From: Streptococcus oralis subsp. tigurinus AZ_3a
GTDB taxonomy: Bacteria > Bacillota > Bacilli > Lactobacillales > Streptococcaceae
Reading direction: 5' to 3'
Length of the DNA: 64,000 bases
Assembly (NCBI GenBank): GCA_000344275.1
Contig: AORU01000010.1
Span: 1 to 64,000, forward strand
The position numbers and the translations under genes were made by a program. Under the pieces are notes generated by a model. That model worked only from the letters and a program-made list of their open reading frames with translations. It did not search any database and was not told the DNA's origin. Within the stretch, counting starts at the first letter, position 1, and the number at the start of each line of letters is the position of its first letter. Below are positions 60,958-64,000 of this stretch, in pieces.

Positions 60958-62505
60958 TCAATGTCTAAAATGTCTCACGCCTGTGAAGACCATAGTCAAG
61001 CCGTATTTGTCAGCAGCTTCGATAGACTCTTGGTCACGTACTGAGCCACCCGGCTGGATGATGGCTTTGATACCTGCTTTGGCGATTTCTTCCACGTTAT
61101 CAGCGAATGGGAAGAAGGCGTCGGAAGCAAGAACAGCACCATCAAGGCGATCTTTGGCTTGTTCAATGGCGATGCGAACAGAAGCCACTCGGTTGGTTTG
61201 ACCTGGCCCAACGCCAAGTGTCATGTGGTCGTTGGTCACGATGATTCCGTTTGATTTGACGTACTTGATAGCCTTCCAAGCGAATTCAAGAGCAGTCGCT
61301 TCTGTCTCAGTTGGTTGGCGTTTGGTCACCACTTGCCAGTCTGCTGGGCTTTCTTTGACCACGTCTTGATTTTGAACGAGGAGTCCACCGACAACACCTG
61401 TGTATTCTTCCTCTACCTCACTAGCATCTTGAGCATCAAATGGCAAGGCAAGGATGCGCAAGTTTTTCTTTTTATTGGTCAAAATGGCTAGCGCTTCATC
61501 CGTATAGCTCGGTGCGATGATGATCTCGAGGAAAACGCCGTGCATCTTCTCAGCTGTCGCAGCATTCACCTCACGGTTAAGGACGACAATTCCACCAAAG
61601 ATAGACACTGGGTCAGACTCATAAGCATAATCCCAAGCAGTTTCGATATCGTCAGCTTGACCGATTCCACATGGGTTCATGTGTTTCAAAGCCACAACAG
61701 TCGGACGATCTTTGAAATCACGGATAATACGAATGGCCGCATCCGCGTCACGAATGTTATTGAAGGACAATTCCTTACCGTTGAGCTGTTTAGCGGATGC
61801 AATGGAGTATTCCGTAGGAAGAGCTTTTTGGTAGAAGTCTGCATCTTGTTGAGGGTTTTCACCGTAACGCATGGGTTGCTTGAGGTCATAGGTCAAAGTG
61901 AGTTTTTCAGGTTTGCTTTCACCCACTTGAGCTGTGAAATACTCTGCAATCAAGGCGTCATAAGCTGTTGTGTGGCGGAAAACCTTAGCCGCCAAACGTT
62001 GGCGAGTTTCATAACTTGTTTCACCGTTTGCTGACAATTCGTCCAAAACAACAGCATAATCAGCAGGGTCTACTACAACCGTCACGCTAGCATGGTTTTT
62101 CGCTGCTGAACGAAGCATGGATGGCCCGCCAATATCGATATTCTCCACTGCATCTGCATACGTCACATCTGGTTTGAGAATCGTTTCCTTGAATGGGTAA
62201 AGGTTTACCACCACAAGGTCAATCAATTCGATATTATTGTCCTTAGCCGCTTGAAGGTGGCTATCCAAGTCACGACGAGCGAGGAGACCACCGTGGATAT
62301 TTGGGTGGAGAGTCTTCACACGACCGTCCATCATTTCTGGGAACCCAGTCACATCATCAATCGCAATGGTATCTACCCCAGCATTGTCAAGGACAACTTT
62401 GGTCCCACCTGTTGAGATAATCTCCCAGCTAAGTTTTTTGAGTTCTTGGGCAAATTCAACAATGCCCGCTTTGTCTGAGACGCTGATTAAGGCGCGTTTA
62501 GTCAT
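60958..62505 (-). CDS. purH: AICAR formyltransferase / IMP cyclohydrolase
   Basis: The ATG at 62505 after AAAGGA gives 515 residues. N-terminal MGS-like cyclohydrolase ([20 protein letters not shown]...[10 protein letters not shown]) and C-terminal AICARFT with [11 protein letters not shown] near 263. It catalyses the last two steps to IMP. It ends TGA rather than the TAA of the duplicated tail at 59422. Confidence 0.97.
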   Translation of the reverse strand: MTKRALISVSDKAGIVEFAQELKKLSWEIISTGGTKVVLDNAGVDTIAIDDVTGFPEMMDGRVKTLHPNIHGGLLARRDLDSHLQAAKDNNIELIDLVVVNLYPFKETILKPDVTYADAVENIDIGGPSMLRSAAKNHASVTVVVDPADYAVVLDELSANGETSYETRQRLAAKVFRHTTAYDALIAEYFTAQVGESKPEKLTLTYDLKQPMRYGENPQQDADFYQKALPTEYSIASAKQLNGKELSFNNIRDADAAIRIIRDFKDRPTVVALKHMNPCGIGQADDIETAWDYAYESDPVSIFGGIVVLNREVNAATAEKMHGVFLEIIIAPSYTDEALAILTNKKKNLRILALPFDAQDASEVEEEYTGVVGGLLVQNQDVVKESPADWQVVTKRQPTETEATALEFAWKAIKYVKSNGIIVTNDHMTLGVGPGQTNRVASVRIAIEQAKDRLDGAVLASDAFFPFADNVEEIAKAGIKAIIQPGGSVRDQESIEAADKYGLTMVFTGVRHFRH

Positions 62506-62520
62506 GTTTTTTCCTTTCAT

Positions 62521-63066
62521 TTACTTGTCCAACAATTCTCTAATAACTTCCGGATACAACTTGTACTCCGCTTCATGAATGCGAGCTTCAAAGTTTTCAA
62601 TCGTATCACCAGCTAGACGTGGTACACGCACTTGTTTGATGACCTTGCCTGTATCCACACCAGAGTCCACCCAGTGAATAGTGACGCCGCTCTCAGCAAC
62701 ACCAGCATTCCAAGCGTCCTCAATCCCATGAGCTCCTGGAAATTCTGGCAGGTAGGCTGGATGAATGTTGATAATTCGACCTTCATAAGCTGCCAACAAG
62801 GTTGGCCCAACGATTTTCATGTAGCCGGCGAGGCAAACCAAGTCAATCTGGTGTTCTTCCAAGAGTTCGACAAGGGCTGCTTCATAGTCTGCCTTGTTCT
62901 CAAACTCCTTGAGTTCAAAAGCATAGGACAGAATGCCAAGCTTGTCTGCACGCTCGAGCACATAGGTGTCACGATGGTCTGAAAAGACAAACTCTACCGG
63001 AAATTCTTCGGCAATCACCTGAAAATTTGAGCCATTACCCGATGCAAAAACCGCTATTTTTTTCAT
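62521..63066 (-). CDS. purN: Phosphoribosylglycinamide formyltransferase
   Basis: 181 residues: [19 protein letters not shown], catalytic Asn/His/Asp region [18 protein letters not shown] near 98 and [15 protein letters not shown] near 130. It formylates GAR with 10-formyl-THF. It overlaps purM by 4 bp. Confidence 0.97.
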   Translation of the reverse strand: MKKIAVFASGNGSNFQVIAEEFPVEFVFSDHRDTYVLERADKLGILSYAFELKEFENKADYEAALVELLEEHQIDLVCLAGYMKIVGPTLLAAYEGRIINIHPAYLPEFPGAHGIEDAWNAGVAESGVTIHWVDSGVDTGKVIKQVRVPRLAGDTIENFEARIHEAEYKLYPEVIRELLDK

Positions 63067-64000
63067 TTGATGATGACACTTTCGTTTTCTTTCTTAACGA
63101 TGCGACCAATTTCATAGACTGGTTCATCCAGCAATTCTTTGACACGACCTACATTTTCAGGGCTAACTGCCAACATGAGTCCAACACCCATATTGAAGAT
63201 TTCAAACATTTCTTCATGCTTGATTTCACCGTATTTTTCAAGAGCCTTGAAAATCGGAAGCACTGGAACTTTGCTTTCCTCAATCTCAGCAGCTAGGTCA
63301 GTCGCAAACATACGAGGGACATTCTCGATAAATCCACCACCTGTGATGTGGGCAATTCCATTGACCAACTCTTCCTTGATGAGTGGTAAGACAGCTTTGA
63401 CATAGATACGAGTCGGCTCAAGAAGGACTTCCTTGAGTTGCTTGCCTTCCAATTCTGGCAAAACTTCCTCACCTGTATAGTCGGCAAAGACACGACGCAC
63501 GAGTGAGTAACCATTCGAGTGGATCCCACTTGAAGCAAGACCGAGAAGAACATCACCTTCAGCTACTTTTGAACCGTCTATGATTTGAGATTTTTCTGCC
63601 ACACCGACTGCAAAACCAGCCAAGTCATAGTCATCTTCGCCATACATACCAGGCATTTCAGCCGTTTCCCCACCGATGAGGGCAGCACCAGCCTGCACAC
63701 AACCTTCTGCCACACCAGCAACCACTTGTTCTAGTTTAGCTGGTTCATTCTTCCCTGTCGCGACGTAATCAAGGAAGTAAAGAGGCTCCGCACCTGCAGC
63801 GATGATGTCATTAACACACATGGCCACACAGTCCTGACCGATAGTATCGTGCTTATCGTATTTGATAGCCAGCATGAGCTTGGTTCCGACACCGTCAGTC
63901 CCTGAGATCAAGACCGGCTCTTTGACACCTGTTTTTGAAAGGTCAAACATGCCACCAAAGCCACCCAGAGCTCCCATAACACCTGCACGCTCCGTACGAG
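63063..64000 (-). CDS. purM: AIR synthase (5' end outside window)
   Basis: The frame is open to base 64000 ([21 protein letters not shown]) and ends at 63063. ATP-binding and catalytic motifs: [13 protein letters not shown] near the start, [23 protein letters not shown], and [13 protein letters not shown]. It makes AIR from FGAM. About 30 N-terminal residues lie beyond the window. Confidence 0.97.
   Translation of the reverse strand, partial: RTERAGVMGALGGFGGMFDLSKTGVKEPVLISGTDGVGTKLMLAIKYDKHDTIGQDCVAMCVNDIIAAGAEPLYFLDYVATGKNEPAKLEQVVAGVAEGCVQAGAALIGGETAEMPGMYGEDDYDLAGFAVGVAEKSQIIDGSKVAEGDVLLGLASSGIHSNGYSLVRRVFADYTGEEVLPELEGKQLKEVLLEPTRIYVKAVLPLIKEELVNGIAHITGGGFIENVPRMFATDLAAEIEESKVPVLPIFKALEKYGEIKHEEMFEIFNMGVGLMLAVSPENVGRVKELLDEPVYEIGRIVKKENESVIIK

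Overview
The window looks like chromosome from a Mitis-group streptococcus (Streptococcus pneumoniae or a close relative such as S. pseudopneumoniae or S. mitis). The evidence is a low-GC genome, a PcpA-type choline-binding protein, a PavB-like SSURE adhesin beside its two-component system, strH and bgaC surface glycosidases, two RUP-like repeats and the pur cluster. Species-level assignment is not possible by eye.

Layout. 1-1726: 5' part of pcpA with near-identical choline-binding repeats and a striking palindrome upstream. About 1960-8640: a small integrated mobilizable element (HTH regulator, FtsK/TcpA-like coupling ATPase, candidate oriT, Rep_trans/MobT relaxase, excisionase-like protein, tyrosine integrase); the ATPase and integrase genes are both frameshifted. 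8.7-16.7 kb: core genes: HXXEE membrane protein, rpsD with leader, two-component system 08-like pair, PavB-like protein, TrkH/TrkA (CabP-like) potassium uptake, nucleoside phosphorylase. 16.8-26.3 kb: an accessory island holding a type I restriction-modification operon hsdM-rhuM-hsdS-prrC-hsdR, bounded by an IS-end scar on one side and a fossil rpsI 3' end on the other.

26.9-36.1 kb: a carbohydrate-binding-domain lipoprotein divergent from a VTC-domain/DUF4956 pair, a sugar O-acetyltransferase, a sulfide/persulfide cluster (three rhodanese-containing genes plus a CstR-type regulator with a clear operator), and a relP-relR-relS alarmone-synthetase/two-component operon. 36.1-46.3 kb: a nonsense-broken ring-cleavage dioxygenase/glyoxalase-like gene, then the bgaC-PTS(B,C,D,A)-agaS-lacD-galM host-glycan operon with divergent GntR regulator. 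46.5-50.6 kb: strH, split by a 4-bp deletion.

50.6-64.0 kb: purB, three unfamiliar small genes, purK, purE, an ATP-grasp protein, purD, a HXXEE/TetR pair flanked by a duplicated purH 3' end, purH, purN and partial purM.

The most interesting system is the type I RM operon. It carries a protein whose length, position and residues (R320, E324, H360, plus an F-x-Y at 292-294) match the PrrC anticodon nuclease. Its HsdS has three, not two, target-recognition domains. Together this suggests a restriction system coupled to a latent tRNA-cleaving back-up defence.
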